A DNA stretch of 64,000 nt, from positions 3,785,501-3,849,500 of the forward strand of contig NZ_CP030862.1 of the NCBI RefSeq assembly GCF_003325375.1. The letters run 5' to 3'. Made by a program: the position numbers and the translations under genes. The notes under the pieces are model-generated. The model ran no database searches. It had not been told where the DNA came from and saw nothing but the letters and a program-made list of their open reading frames with translations. Positions within the stretch are counted from its first letter, which is position 1; every line of letters begins with the position of its first letter. This document shows, in pieces, positions 35,100 through 44,298 of this stretch. Source of the DNA: Streptomyces globosus. GTDB lineage: Bacteria; Actinomycetota; Actinomycetes; Streptomycetales; Streptomycetaceae.

Positions 35100-35884
35100 G
35101 TGAGCAGGCCTGTGGACATCGCGGACCACCGGAGCCCAGGGCCCCGGCCGCCCCCACTCTCCGGCAGGACAGGGCTGAAGCCGGACACGTACAAGATCGC
35201 CCTGGCAGCCGCCATCGCGGGAGGCTCCGTCGGCGGCTCGCTCGGCGGCCTAAAGGACAAGTCAAGGAGGTCGGCGGCGGACTGCTCGGCGGCGGCAAGG
35301 GCAAGGGCCGCAAGAGCGGCTCCCAGCCGACCCACATCACCGAGACCGTGGACATCGGCCTCCCCGTGCGCACCGTGTACGGCCACTGGACCCAGTACGA
35401 CAAGTTCAGCTCCTTCGCCAAGGGCGTCCGCAGTGTCTCCCGGGGCACCGACACCACCAGCGACCGGAAGGTCAAGGTGGGTCCGTCCACCCGCAGTTGG
35501 AAGCCCACCGTGCAGGAGCAGGTCCCGGACGAGCGGATCGCGTGGACGTCCGAGGGCGCCAAGGGCACCACCCGCGGCTGCGTCAGCTTCCACGAACCGG
35601 CCCCGTCCCCGACCCGCATCGTGCTCGTCGTCCAGTAACTACCGGCCGGCCTGTTCGAGAAGACCGGCAACATCTGGCGCGCCCAGGGCCGCCGCCTGCG
35701 CCTGGACCTGGAGCACTTCGTCCGGTACGTGACGCTGACAGACGATGAGCCCGAGGGCGGGCGCGGGGAGATCCAGGACGGCGAGGCGGTGCGCAGCCAC
35801 GAGGAGGCCGTCGAGGAGGAGTCCACCGAGGGCGAGGAGGAAGAGGAGCCGCCGCGCCGGCGGACCCGCCGGGCCCGCCGGTGA
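35100..35884 (+). pseudogene. SRPBCC-family gas-vesicle-cluster gene, disrupted and inverted
   Basis: The frame begins near GTG 35100 with LKPDTYKIALAAAIAGGSVG, shifts at about 35260 (one base missing after LKDK) into VKEVGGGLLGGGKGKGRK, and continues TETVDIGLPVRTVYGHWTQY, QEQVPDERIAWTSEGAKGTT. A TAA at 35636 then interrupts it where a Y-Y-P is expected; beyond it LPAGLFEKTGNIWRAQGRRL and an E-rich/Arg-rich tail remain in frame to 35884. This SRPBCC type normally lies inside gvp clusters on the same strand. Here it is on the opposite strand, lacks its N-terminal half and carries two disruptions. Confidence 0.85.
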
Positions 35885-35889
35885 GCCCG

Positions 35890-36063
35890 TCAGTGCTTGA
35901 GCGTGTCCTTGGCCTTCTGACCGGCCTGCTTGGCATCGGCGGCCGCCTGCTCCGCCCGCCCCTTCGCTTCGAGGCTCTCGTTGCCGACGGACTTTCCGGT
36001 GGTCTCCTTCACCTTGCCCTTGATGTTCTTGCCGACGTTCTTGGCCTTCTTGCCTGCGGCCAT
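35890..36063 (-). CDS. CsbD-like general stress protein
   Basis: The 57-residue hydrophilic protein begins MAAGKKAKNVGKNIKGKVKE and continues TTGKSVGNESLEAKGRAEQA, the CsbD pattern K-G-K-x-K-E-x-x-G-x-x-x-x-x-x-x-x-E-A-x-G. CsbD proteins are induced by general stress and often sit in sigma-B-type regulons; their molecular role is unknown. An AGGAGGTGA site is ideally spaced. It abuts the SRPBCC pseudogene tail to tail. Confidence 0.93.
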   Translation of the reverse strand: MAAGKKAKNVGKNIKGKVKETTGKSVGNESLEAKGRAEQAAADAKQAGQKAKDTLKH

Positions 36064-36152
36064 GGTCCGCTCACCTCCTGGTCGAGGAGCTGTACACGGA
36101 CGCGGCTGCCCGCGACAGGGCGCGCCATGCACGGCGCAACCCGGCATTTCCC

Positions 36153-36992
36153 TCACACCGGCAGCGGGGTGAAGGGGTGCATCTCGCCGCGCCCTTCCCG
36201 CACGACCCCGTAGCAGTGCTCGGGTACCTCGTTCCACGCGCCGGGGAGGTCCCCCAGCGGTTCCGAGACGATCAGCCGGGTGTCGTCCGACAGCTCCCGC
36301 AGATACTCGAGGTCGGGGTGCAGCGCCCGCAGCGACTCCACGCGGGTGCTGTAGAAGAGCGAGCGGGCGTCGCCCGCGCTGGCGTAGCGGAACGCCCACA
36401 CCGCGGTGCCGTCGGTCACGGCGACGGTCATCTGCATGGGAGCCGCGATGCCGTGCCTGCGGCCGACCTGCTCGACGAAGCCGACCATGCGGGCGACCGC
36501 CCCGGGCGGGTCCTGCTCCAGGCCGAAGGTCAGGGCGAGGTAGAACATCGCCTCGGAGTCCGTGGTCCCCTCCATGTCCAGGTAGAGGACGGGGTCGACG
36601 GCCAGGGACAGCTCGCGGCGCAGCCCGTGGAAGCCGGTGATGGCGCCGTTGTGCATCCACATCCAGCGGCCGTGGCGGAAGGGGTGGCAGTTCGTCTGCT
36701 GGACCGCCGTGCCGGTCGAGGCCCGGATGTGGGCGAAGCACAGCGGTGACCGGACGTGCTGGGCGATCTCCCGGAGGGTGCGGTTGTTCCAGGCGGGGCC
36801 GACGTCGCGGACGATCGCCGGGGTGTGCACGTCGGGCTCCTGGGTGTACCAGCCGATCCCGAAACCGTCCCCGTTGGTCGTCTCGACGCCCAGCCGCGAG
36901 TGCAGGCTCTGGTCGATGAGTGAATGGGCCGGTTTGTAGAGGATCATGTCGAGCAGCACGGGTGTCCCCGTGTAGGCGAGCCATCGGCACAT
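36153..36992 (-). CDS. Class II glutamine amidotransferase (YafJ/EgtC-like)
   Basis: The 279-residue protein starts MCRWLAYTGTPVLLDMILYK, with Cys2 as the Ntn-type nucleophile once Met is removed. It continues NGDGFGIGWYTQEPDV, CFAHIRASTGTAVQQTNCHP and MWMHNGAITGFHGLRRELSL, all glutaminase-domain signatures (the R-A-S and N-G loops that bind glutamine). Stand-alone glutaminase proteins of this type include EgtC, a hydrolase in ergothioneine synthesis, but the egt genes are not adjacent here, so the substrate is uncertain. Confidence 0.93.
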   Translation of the reverse strand: MCRWLAYTGTPVLLDMILYKPAHSLIDQSLHSRLGVETTNGDGFGIGWYTQEPDVHTPAIVRDVGPAWNNRTLREIAQHVRSPLCFAHIRASTGTAVQQTNCHPFRHGRWMWMHNGAITGFHGLRRELSLAVDPVLYLDMEGTTDSEAMFYLALTFGLEQDPPGAVARMVGFVEQVGRRHGIAAPMQMTVAVTDGTAVWAFRYASAGDARSLFYSTRVESLRALHPDLEYLRELSDDTRLIVSEPLGDLPGAWNEVPEHCYGVVREGRGEMHPFTPLPV

Positions 36993-37112
36993 GATCGACC
37001 ACCCTTCCTGCGGCGCCGGTGCGCCCTTTCGACGGTGGCCTCCCGGCCGACCCTGCGCATCACCCGCACCGGGTGACGGCCCGGACCGCCGGACCCCGGC
37101 AGCCGTGTCCGC

Positions 37113-38951
37113 TCAGTGGGACAGGCCCGCCTTCGCCGCGACGATCGCCACGCCCAGAAGGACCGCCACCGCCGCAGTGATGACCACCAGCCGCCGCGGG
37201 GCGCCCGCCCGGACGGCGCCGAGGACCGCCCAGCCGACCTGGCCGGCCAGTGCCACCGCCAGGGCGAACCAGGACGTCCCGCGGAGGTCGAGGCCGAGCA
37301 GCGGGCCGAGGGCCACGGCCGCAGCCGGCGGCAGCGCGGCCTCGATCAGCGGTCTCTCGTCCCGGCAGACGGTACGGAACTCGTGCCAGGTCAGCGGCTC
37401 GTTCGCGAGGGACGCCCCGAGGAGGCGGGCGTAGACGTGGGCCGCCCAGAAGACCACTGCGGTGGACAGCAGCAGCACGATCAGGTGGACCCGGGGGAAT
37501 GCGCCGCCGGCGCCTGCTCCGACGATGACCGACGCGGCGAGCAGCGACCCGTACACGGCGCCGCTGTAGTCGAACCGGGGCCGGTCGCCGGCGGCGCGCC
37601 GGTGCCAGTGGCGGTGTCCTCCGGGGTGGTCGCGCTCGCCGCCCTGCACCGGGTGGCCGCCTGCGGCCGCCCGGCCCATGGTCCGGGCCAGGCGGCGGAC
37701 TTCCGCCCAGTTGACGGGCACTCCGGCGCGGTTGCCGGGGCGGCGCCGCGGCACGAGGACGCGCAGGGCGCCCGGCTCGATCCGGCAGCGGACCGGTGTG
37801 GGCAGCGTCAGGGACTCGCCGTCGATGCCGGCGCTGATGTGCGGGGCGTCCGCGTCGATGACGACCTCGCGGGCGTCGAGCGCGACCAGCCCGGTGGAGC
37901 GGCGGCCGCGCAGGATGCCGGCCGCCTGGGCGGCGCTCGCGACCTTCACGCCGAACACCCCGAGGGTGCCGGTGTCCAGGCGGGCGCGCCGGCCGAGGCC
38001 CGCCGGGTCCCCGGCGCCGTAGGGGTTGTTGCTGACCAGCACCGCCTGCGGGTCCTCGACGGTGGTGCCGTCGGCCCTCACTGTGAGCCGGGGCCCGGTC
38101 TGCCGGGCCAGGAGGTCGGGGAGGAGGTCGAGGGTCGTGCGCATCTTGTCGTCGCGGTAGGCGGGGCTGCGGACGACTTCGGCGTAGGTGCCGAAGGAGG
38201 CGGTGTTGACGAAGGGGCGCTCGCCGACACGTCCGAGGTCGACCCGGAGTTCGACGCCGTCGGTGAGGGCGTCCAGGCAGGCCGCCGGGTTGGTGCGGTC
38301 CAGGCCGAGGTCCATCGCGAAGTGGTTGCGGGTCCCGGCGCTGATCACCAGGAACGGCAGACCGTGCTCGGCGGCGACGGCGGCGACGAGGGCCTGGGTG
38401 CCGTCGCCGCCGGCGACGCCCAGCAGGTCGGCCCCGCGGGCGACCGCGCCCCGGGCGAGGGCGGTGACGTCCATCGGCTCGGGGCCCTCCAGGAGCACGA
38501 CTTCGGCGCCGAGCTCCTCCGCCTTCTCCTTGAGGCGGAACGCGCCGACCTTCCCGCCGCCGGAACGCGGGTTCATGATCAGGAAGGGTCGTGCGGGCCG
38601 GTCCGCCGGGTGCTCCGGCATCCGGGAACGCGCCTCGTCCGCCAGGGCCGACCGCCCGGCCGCCACGGCCGCCAGCCACAGGGCCGCCGAGCACACGACG
38701 ACCCACAGCAGCCCCACGTGCACGTACGAGACCACGAGCAGGACGGGCACCGCCACGACGGCCGCCATCCCCAGCCAGCGCACCGGCCCGCGGTAGGCGA
38801 GCACGAGCCAGGCGGCGGCGGCCGTGGCGGCAACCCCGACGAGCCCGGCCGCGACCAGCAGGATGCTGCGGTATCCGGCGAACAGCAGCATGACCAGCAG
38901 CGCCGCCGCCCCGGCCAGCAGGGCGAGGCGCGCCTTGGCTTGTGTGCTCAC
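37113..38951 (-). CDS. Diacylglycerol kinase-family enzyme fused to membrane domains
   Basis: The 612-residue protein starts at GTG 38951 (GGAGG eight bases upstream). Residues 1-105 hold about four membrane spans (ARLALLAGAAALLVMLLFAG onward). Residues about 120-420 are a lipid-kinase domain (DAGK_cat): FLIMNPRSGGGKVG, LLGVAGGDGTQALVAAVAAE, SAGTRNHFAMDLGLD, and the C-terminal DGESLTLPTPVRCRIEPGAL. Residues about 470-612 add four or five further spans (SGAVYGSLLAASVIVGAGAG, HLIVLLLSTAVVFWAAHVYA). Catalysis on a membrane lipid, ATP-dependent, is expected. A kinase domain sandwiched between two polytopic regions is unusual. Confidence 0.88.
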   Translation of the reverse strand: MSTQAKARLALLAGAAALLVMLLFAGYRSILLVAAGLVGVAATAAAAWLVLAYRGPVRWLGMAAVVAVPVLLVVSYVHVGLLWVVVCSAALWLAAVAAGRSALADEARSRMPEHPADRPARPFLIMNPRSGGGKVGAFRLKEKAEELGAEVVLLEGPEPMDVTALARGAVARGADLLGVAGGDGTQALVAAVAAEHGLPFLVISAGTRNHFAMDLGLDRTNPAACLDALTDGVELRVDLGRVGERPFVNTASFGTYAEVVRSPAYRDDKMRTTLDLLPDLLARQTGPRLTVRADGTTVEDPQAVLVSNNPYGAGDPAGLGRRARLDTGTLGVFGVKVASAAQAAGILRGRRSTGLVALDAREVVIDADAPHISAGIDGESLTLPTPVRCRIEPGALRVLVPRRRPGNRAGVPVNWAEVRRLARTMGRAAAGGHPVQGGERDHPGGHRHWHRRAAGDRPRFDYSGAVYGSLLAASVIVGAGAGGAFPRVHLIVLLLSTAVVFWAAHVYARLLGASLANEPLTWHEFRTVCRDERPLIEAALPPAAAVALGPLLGLDLRGTSWFALAVALAGQVGWAVLGAVRAGAPRRLVVITAAVAVLLGVAIVAAKAGLSH

Positions 38952-39210
38952 GTGGTCGACCTCCGCGCCGTCGGGCGTACGGGACGTGGCCTCCATTGGC
39001 GGGCCCGGCGGTCCGGCGTGCATCCCCCGTGCCGGGCGATGAGCGCTGCGTGGCGATCAAGGGCACGGGGCGTGAGCATGGAGTGGCCAGCGACCTGGGC
39101 TCCGTCCGCCGCCGCACCGCGGCTGCTGCGGGCGGGGCTGACACGATCGGAGGGGTCGTGCACGGACAGGACCGCGACCGCGGTGAGCCGCCTCCACGGG
39201 ACTGGGGCCC

Positions 39211-41823
39211 ATGACCGTCTCTCTCATGCGCGCCCCTGTGCTGGGTGCGAAGTTCGCCCTGCCCGATCCGCCGCCCGGCCTGGTGCGCCGGCAGCGGCTG
39301 ACGGGGCGGCTCGACCGCGGTGCGCAGGGCCCCCTGACGCTGGTGACGGGCGCCGCCGGCAGTGGCAAGACCGCGGTGGTCGCCTCCTGGGCGCGGTCGC
39401 GGGCGTCCTCCTCCTCCGTGGTGTGGCTGTCGCTGGACGAGCAGGACACCCCGCAGAGCTTCTGGGCGCACGTGGTGGAAGGGCTCCGCCGCGGCGGGGC
39501 GGCGGTCGGCGGCCACCTCGGCGACGGCTCGGATCCGGGCCTGCCGGTGCGGATCGCCGCCGCGCTGGAGGAGCTGCCGGCGCCGCTGGTCCTCGTACTC
39601 GACGGCCTCGACCGGGTCCGCGGCCCGGATGTCGCCTCCGGCCTCCGCTTCGTCGTGGAACACGCCGGCCCCGCCTTCCGGCTCGTCGTCCTCGGCCGGT
39701 CCGAGCCCGCCCTGCCGCTCCACCGCTACCGGGTGGAGGGCCGGGTCGCGGAGATCGGCGGGCGGGAGCTCGCCTTCACCCGCTCCGAGGCCGCCCGCCT
39801 CCTCCAGGCGCAGGGCGGCCGCCCGCCCGACGAGCGCGTGGTCGACCTGCTGCTCGAACGGACCGAGGGGTGGGCGGCCGGGCTGCGGCTGTGCGCCCTC
39901 GCCATGGCGCGGGCCGAGGACCCCTTCGCCTTCGCCGGCTCGGCGGCCGCCGCCCGGCAGGCCGTCTCCGACTACCTGCTGACGGAGGTGCTCGCCGTCC
40001 AGCCCGCCGCCTCCCGCGATCTGCTGCTGCGCGCCGGGGTCCTGGGGCGGGTCCACCCCGATCTCGCCGCCGCGCTGACGGGGCGCACCGACTGCGAGGC
40101 CGTCCTGCACGACCTGGTGCGCCGCCATGCCTTCGTCGAACCCGTGGCCGGAACGCGCTGGTTCCGGGTCCACCCCCTGTTCGCGGCGGTGCTGCGCGGG
40201 CGCCTCCGCAGCCGGCAGCCCGCCCTGGAGACCCTGCTGCACCGGCGGGCCGCCCGCTGGTACGCGGCGCACTGCCGGACCGCCGAGGCGGTGGAGGAGG
40301 CGGCCGCGGGCGGCGAATGGCCCTACGCGGCGGCGCAGGCCGTCCGGCACCTCGCGGTGGGCCCGCTTCTCGCCGGGGCGGCCGCCGCGCCGCTCACCTC
40401 CGTGCCCGCCGCGGACACCGCGACCGCCGCCGCGGCCCTCGCCCGGATGCCCGAGCACACCCCCGGCGCCGCCGCGGGCCTCGTCGCCGCGGCCTGCTGC
40501 CTGGCCCGCGACGACGCGGCCGGCTGCCGGGCCCGCCTTCCCCGGGCCGAACAGGAGCTCGTACACGAGCCGGCCGCGGGACCGGCCGAGCTGCTCACCC
40601 TGGAGCTGCTGCGGCTGCTGTCCGCCCCGGACCCGGCCGAGGCCGACCGGGCCGCACGGCGCGTCGCGGAGCTCGTGCCGCTGCTGCCGGACGAGGAGCG
40701 GGCGCGGCACCCCGAGATCGAGCCGCTGTGCCTGTACGGGCGCGCCCGCGCCCTGCTGGGCGACGGCAGGATCGGGGCGGCGCGGGAAGGCCTCGCCGAG
40801 GCGGTACGGGCGTGTGGCGACGGGGCGCCGGCCCTGCTGTCCCGCTGCCTGGGCCGGCTCGCTCTCGCCGACGCCGCGGTGGGCGCCCTGTCGGCCGCGG
40901 AGGAGCACGGCACGGCCGCCCTGGACGCGGCGGACGGGGGCGGCGTACCCGAGGAGGACCGCTCCGGGGCCGCCTGGCTGGCTCTGGCCTCCGTGGCGGT
41001 CGAGCGCGGCGACCTGCGGACGGCGGCCGCCCACCTGGACCGCGCCGCAGGCCATGCCGACACCCTGCGGGACCCCGTCCTGGCCGCGGAGCACTCCGCT
41101 GTGCGGGCACAGCTGGAGGTCGCCGGCGGCCACTGGCACGCGGCACTCGCCGTACTGGACGCACCGCGGCCGCCCGGCCCGCCGGGGGCGGCAGCCCGGC
41201 TCGCCGTCGCCCACGCGGGCGCCGCCCTGGCCCACGGCGACCACGGCGCGGCGCTCACCGCGCTGCGGGCCGTCCCCGAGGCGCTTCCCGCGCGTACGGT
41301 GCTCCTCGCGCAGGCGCACCTGGCCGCCGGGCAGTCCGCGCAGGCCCTGCGGCTGATCGCCCGGGCCGAGGGCTCGGCGGAGGCCACGCTCCCGGACCGG
41401 GTGCGGCTCACCCTGCTCCGCGCCCACTGCGCCCTGCTGGACGGGGACGAGACGGCGGCCCGCGACCGGCTCCTGCACGCCCTGGACACCGCCCGGCCGG
41501 AGCTGCTCCGGCGGCCCTTCGCGGAGGCCGGCCCCTGGCTGCGGCATCTCGCAGCCGGCCTCAACGGGCACAGCAGCGCCTACGAGTGGGTCACGGCCGC
41601 GGCCCCGCACGCCGCGGACGGCATGCCGGTCGAGGAGCTCAGCCCGCGCGAGAAGGAGGTGCTGGCCCTGGTGGCGCGGATGATGTCGACCGAGGAGGTC
41701 GCCGCCGAACTGCAGCTGTCCGTGAACACCGTCAAGACCCACATGCGCGGCATCTTCCGCAAGCTGGGCGTCTCGCGGCGCCGCGACGCCGTGGAGCGCG
41801 CCCGCGACCTGCACGTCATCTGA
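39211..41823 (+). CDS. MalT-like LuxR transcriptional regulator
   Basis: The 870-residue regulator has an N-terminal STAND ATPase with Walker A GAAGSGKT (about 47-54) and a Walker B-like VLVLDGLDRV, long helical repeats, and a C-terminal GerE helix-turn-helix (LSPREKEVLALVARMMSTEE, then LSVNTVKTHMRGIFRKLGVS). This is the classical MalT/LAL order. Start ATG 39211 lies just after a short GGGGCCC; ribosome site is poor. It is followed by a DUF2252 gene 57 bases downstream. Inducer and target genes unknown. Confidence 0.93.
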   Translation: MTVSLMRAPVLGAKFALPDPPPGLVRRQRLTGRLDRGAQGPLTLVTGAAGSGKTAVVASWARSRASSSSVVWLSLDEQDTPQSFWAHVVEGLRRGGAAVGGHLGDGSDPGLPVRIAAALEELPAPLVLVLDGLDRVRGPDVASGLRFVVEHAGPAFRLVVLGRSEPALPLHRYRVEGRVAEIGGRELAFTRSEAARLLQAQGGRPPDERVVDLLLERTEGWAAGLRLCALAMARAEDPFAFAGSAAAARQAVSDYLLTEVLAVQPAASRDLLLRAGVLGRVHPDLAAALTGRTDCEAVLHDLVRRHAFVEPVAGTRWFRVHPLFAAVLRGRLRSRQPALETLLHRRAARWYAAHCRTAEAVEEAAAGGEWPYAAAQAVRHLAVGPLLAGAAAAPLTSVPAADTATAAAALARMPEHTPGAAAGLVAAACCLARDDAAGCRARLPRAEQELVHEPAAGPAELLTLELLRLLSAPDPAEADRAARRVAELVPLLPDEERARHPEIEPLCLYGRARALLGDGRIGAAREGLAEAVRACGDGAPALLSRCLGRLALADAAVGALSAAEEHGTAALDAADGGGVPEEDRSGAAWLALASVAVERGDLRTAAAHLDRAAGHADTLRDPVLAAEHSAVRAQLEVAGGHWHAALAVLDAPRPPGPPGAAARLAVAHAGAALAHGDHGAALTALRAVPEALPARTVLLAQAHLAAGQSAQALRLIARAEGSAEATLPDRVRLTLLRAHCALLDGDETAARDRLLHALDTARPELLRRPFAEAGPWLRHLAAGLNGHSSAYEWVTAAAPHAADGMPVEELSPREKEVLALVARMMSTEEVAAELQLSVNTVKTHMRGIFRKLGVSRRRDAVERARDLHVI

Positions 41824-41880
41824 TCCCGTGCGCCCGGCCCGGCGCAGCCGGCCGGCCCCGGGCCGAGAGGAGGCACCGCC

Positions 41881-43299
41881 GTGACGAGGTCCCGCACTGC
41901 CGGAGGCGGCGGCCCGGTCGCGCTCACCCCGTCGGAGCGCGCCGAGCGCGGCAAGGCGGCGCGCAGCAGCGTGCGCCGCTCGGAGCAGGCCCGGTTCGAG
42001 CCCGGCCCCGACCGGCCCGATCCCGTGGCGATCCTGCTGGAGCAGGAGGCGGCCCGGGTGCCGGAGCTGGTCCCGATCCGCCGCGGCCGCATGCTGGAAT
42101 CGCCGTTCCGCTTCTATCGGGGGGCTGCCGCGGTGATGGCCCACGACCTCGGCACAGCGCCCCACACGGGCCTGGAGGTACAGCTGTGCGGCGACGCGCA
42201 CCTGTTGAACTTCGGCCTGTTCGCCTCGCCCGAGCGGTCCCTCGTCTTCGACGTGAACGACTTCGACGAGACCCACCCCGGGCCGTTCGAATGGGATGTC
42301 AAAAGGCTTGCGGCGAGCCTCGCCGCGGCCGGCCGGGACAACGGCTTCGACGCCGCCGAGCGCACCGCCGTCGTCCTCGACGCGGTCTCCGCCTACCGGC
42401 TGCGGATGCAGGGCTTCTCCGGCATGCGCGTCCTCGACGTCTGGTATGCCCGGGACGACTCCGCGGACCTGCGCGCGATGGCCGCGCAGGGCGGCGGGGC
42501 CATGCTGGCCCGCGCGGACAAGGTCTTCGCCAAGGCCCGCTCCCGGGACCACCTGCGGGCGTTCTCCAAGCTCACCCACCGCGTCGGCGGGCGGCTGCGG
42601 ATCGCCCCCGACCCACCCCTCGTCGTGCCGCTGACCGAGCTGTTGGACGGGGGCGGCCCCACGGACCTGGACACCGGCCTGCGCCGGCTCGTCGACACGT
42701 ACGCGCAGAGCCTCGCGCCCGAACTGCGCGCACTGGTCCAGCGCTTCCGGGTCGTCGACATGGCGCGCAAGGTGGTCGGGGTCGGCAGTGTCGGCACCCG
42801 CTGCTGGATCTTCCTGCTGCTCGGCCGGGACGACAGCGACCCGCTGCTGCTCCAGGCCAAGGAGGCCGGCCCGTCCGTGCTCGCCCCGTACACCGCGCCG
42901 TCCGCGTACGCGAACCAGGGGCAGCGGGTCGTGGCCGGGCAGCGGCTGATGCAGGCCGCCGGCGACATCTTCCTCGGCTGGGAGCGGCTGACGGGGCTCG
43001 ACGGCCGGGAGCGCGACTTCTACGTCCGCCAGCTGCTCGACTGGAAGGGCTCCGCGACGACCGAGGGGATGGCCCCGCAGGGCATGCGGCTCCTCGCCCG
43101 GGTGTGCGGCCGCTCGCTGGCCCGGGCCCACGCCCGCTCCGGCGACCCGATCGCGATCGCCTCCTACCTGGGCTCGGCCGACACCTTCGACCGGGCGATC
43201 GCGGATTTCGCGGAGTCGTACGCCGACCAGAACGAGCGGGACTTCGCGGCGCTCGCGGACGCCGCCCGGACGGGACGCGTCACCACCGCGGAGGGCTGA
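41881..43299 (+). CDS. DUF2252 family protein
   Basis: The 472-residue protein is a kinase-like-fold DUF2252 member: SPFRFYRGAAAVMAHDLGTA, VQLCGDAHLLNFGLFASPER, VFDVNDFDETHPGPFEWDVK, and VGVGSVGTRCWIFLLLGRDD. The GDxHxxNFG and DFDE motifs resemble the catalytic and metal-binding loops of aminoglycoside-phosphotransferase-like kinases, so phosphotransfer is plausible though unproven. Start GTG 41881 has AGGAGG eight bases upstream. Likely co-transcribed with the MalT-like regulator. Confidence 0.93.
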   Translation: MTRSRTAGGGGPVALTPSERAERGKAARSSVRRSEQARFEPGPDRPDPVAILLEQEAARVPELVPIRRGRMLESPFRFYRGAAAVMAHDLGTAPHTGLEVQLCGDAHLLNFGLFASPERSLVFDVNDFDETHPGPFEWDVKRLAASLAAAGRDNGFDAAERTAVVLDAVSAYRLRMQGFSGMRVLDVWYARDDSADLRAMAAQGGGAMLARADKVFAKARSRDHLRAFSKLTHRVGGRLRIAPDPPLVVPLTELLDGGGPTDLDTGLRRLVDTYAQSLAPELRALVQRFRVVDMARKVVGVGSVGTRCWIFLLLGRDDSDPLLLQAKEAGPSVLAPYTAPSAYANQGQRVVAGQRLMQAAGDIFLGWERLTGLDGRERDFYVRQLLDWKGSATTEGMAPQGMRLLARVCGRSLARAHARSGDPIAIASYLGSADTFDRAIADFAESYADQNERDFAALADAARTGRVTTAEG

Positions 43300-43332
43300 C
43301 GCCGCCGCGCGCCCGCGCGCCGGGCGCCCGGT

Positions 43333-43349
43333 TCACCCGCCGGGGGTGA
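43333..43349. terminator. Short hairpin after the DUF2252 gene
   Basis: A 6-bp stem (TCACCC / GGGTGA) around CGCCG lies 33 bases after the DUF2252 stop. It may end that transcript or act as a regulator site before the SHOCT gene. Confidence 0.35.
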
Positions 43350-43412
43350 TCCGCGGCAGCCGCGGGGGCCGCAGAGTCGATCCCGTCCTCATCGCCTCGC
43401 TGGGAGGAAGCA

Positions 43413-43826
43413 ATGGACGGTTCCGTGACTCTGGCGTACGACTACCCGGTCCTCGGCGTCTTCTGGACGACCATGTGGATCTTCCTGTGGATCATGTGGT
43501 TCTTCCTGCTCTTCCGGGTGATCAGCGACATCTTCCGCGATCACGACCTGAACGGGTGGGGCAAGGCCGCCTGGCTGGTGTTCGTGCTCATCCTGCCGTT
43601 CCTCGGCGTCCTGGTGTACATCATCGCCAGAGGCAAGAAGATGGGCCGGCGGGAGCTCCAGCAGGTGCAGGAGCAGCAGGAGGCCATGGACGAGTACATC
43701 CGGCGCACGGCCGGCAAGTCCGGCACCAGCGAGGTGGACCAGCTGGCGAAGCTCTCGGAGATCCGCGCCCGCGGCGACATCTCCGAGGAGGAGTTCCAGC
43801 AGGCCAAGGCCCGCATCCTGCAGTGA
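43413..43826 (+). CDS. PLDc_N/SHOCT domain membrane protein
   Basis: The 137-residue protein has two membrane spans (VFWTTMWIFLWIMWFFLLFR and AAWLVFVLILPFLGVLVYII), typical of the cardiolipin-synthase N-terminal module. A helical QQVQEQQEAMDEYIRRTAG linker and a C-terminal SHOCT motif (QLAKLSEIRARGDISEEEFQ, then QAKARIL) follow. SHOCT segments mediate oligomerisation or membrane targeting. GGGAGG lies about six bases before ATG. Regulatory or stress-membrane role is inferred. Confidence 0.92.
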   Translation: MDGSVTLAYDYPVLGVFWTTMWIFLWIMWFFLLFRVISDIFRDHDLNGWGKAAWLVFVLILPFLGVLVYIIARGKKMGRRELQQVQEQQEAMDEYIRRTAGKSGTSEVDQLAKLSEIRARGDISEEEFQQAKARILQ

Positions 43827-43964
43827 CACCGTGTGGACACCGTGCGGCGGCCTCCCGCAGCGGGCCCCTGGACCCGCGGCCGCACAGGCGGCTCCGGGCC
43901 CGGGGGCGGGGGGCCGCTCACCCCATGGGGCGCCGCGGACCGGCAGGAACGGGACACGCGGCGG

Positions 43965-44186
43965 CTACCACTCGGGGTGCACCTCGTAGCTGTCGTAGCG
44001 GTGGCCGTCGGGGCCGGTCCACGGCCGGAATCGGCCGGGGCCGCTGCCTCCGGCGGCGAAGCGGACGGGCTCGCCCGTGTCGTCGGTGACGATGACCGCG
44101 CCGGCCTTCTCGGCACTGCGCAGGGCGTGCGTCCAGTGCCTGCCTCGCCGCCCGGAGCGGTAGTCGGGGGTCTTGCAGTCGGACAT
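43965..44186 (-). CDS. Small hypothetical protein (73 residues)
   Basis: The frame starts MSDCKTPDYRSGRRGRHWTH, then ALRSAEKAGAVIVTDDTGEP and ends DGHRYDSYEVHPEW. It looks like a compact alpha-beta protein with a Tyr/Trp-rich end. GGAGG lies about eleven bases upstream. I do not recognise the family. Confidence 0.6.
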   Translation of the reverse strand: MSDCKTPDYRSGRRGRHWTHALRSAEKAGAVIVTDDTGEPVRFAAGGSGPGRFRPWTGPDGHRYDSYEVHPEW

Positions 44187-44298
44187 GGCGACCGGGCCTC
44201 CGTTCCGCGGGTCGGGGGCGGGATGGGTTTCGTGCGGAACAGGTGCTGATACCCGGATTCGGCCTCTCCACACCTTCTCTGCGGCAGCCGCCGAACGG

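Noticed and set aside
37060..43349. Very long open frames of about 2,000 codons on both strands
   Set aside because: They are Arg/Gly/Pro/Ala-rich antisense and out-of-frame shadows of the DAG-kinase, MalT-like and DUF2252 genes, a common effect of high GC content.
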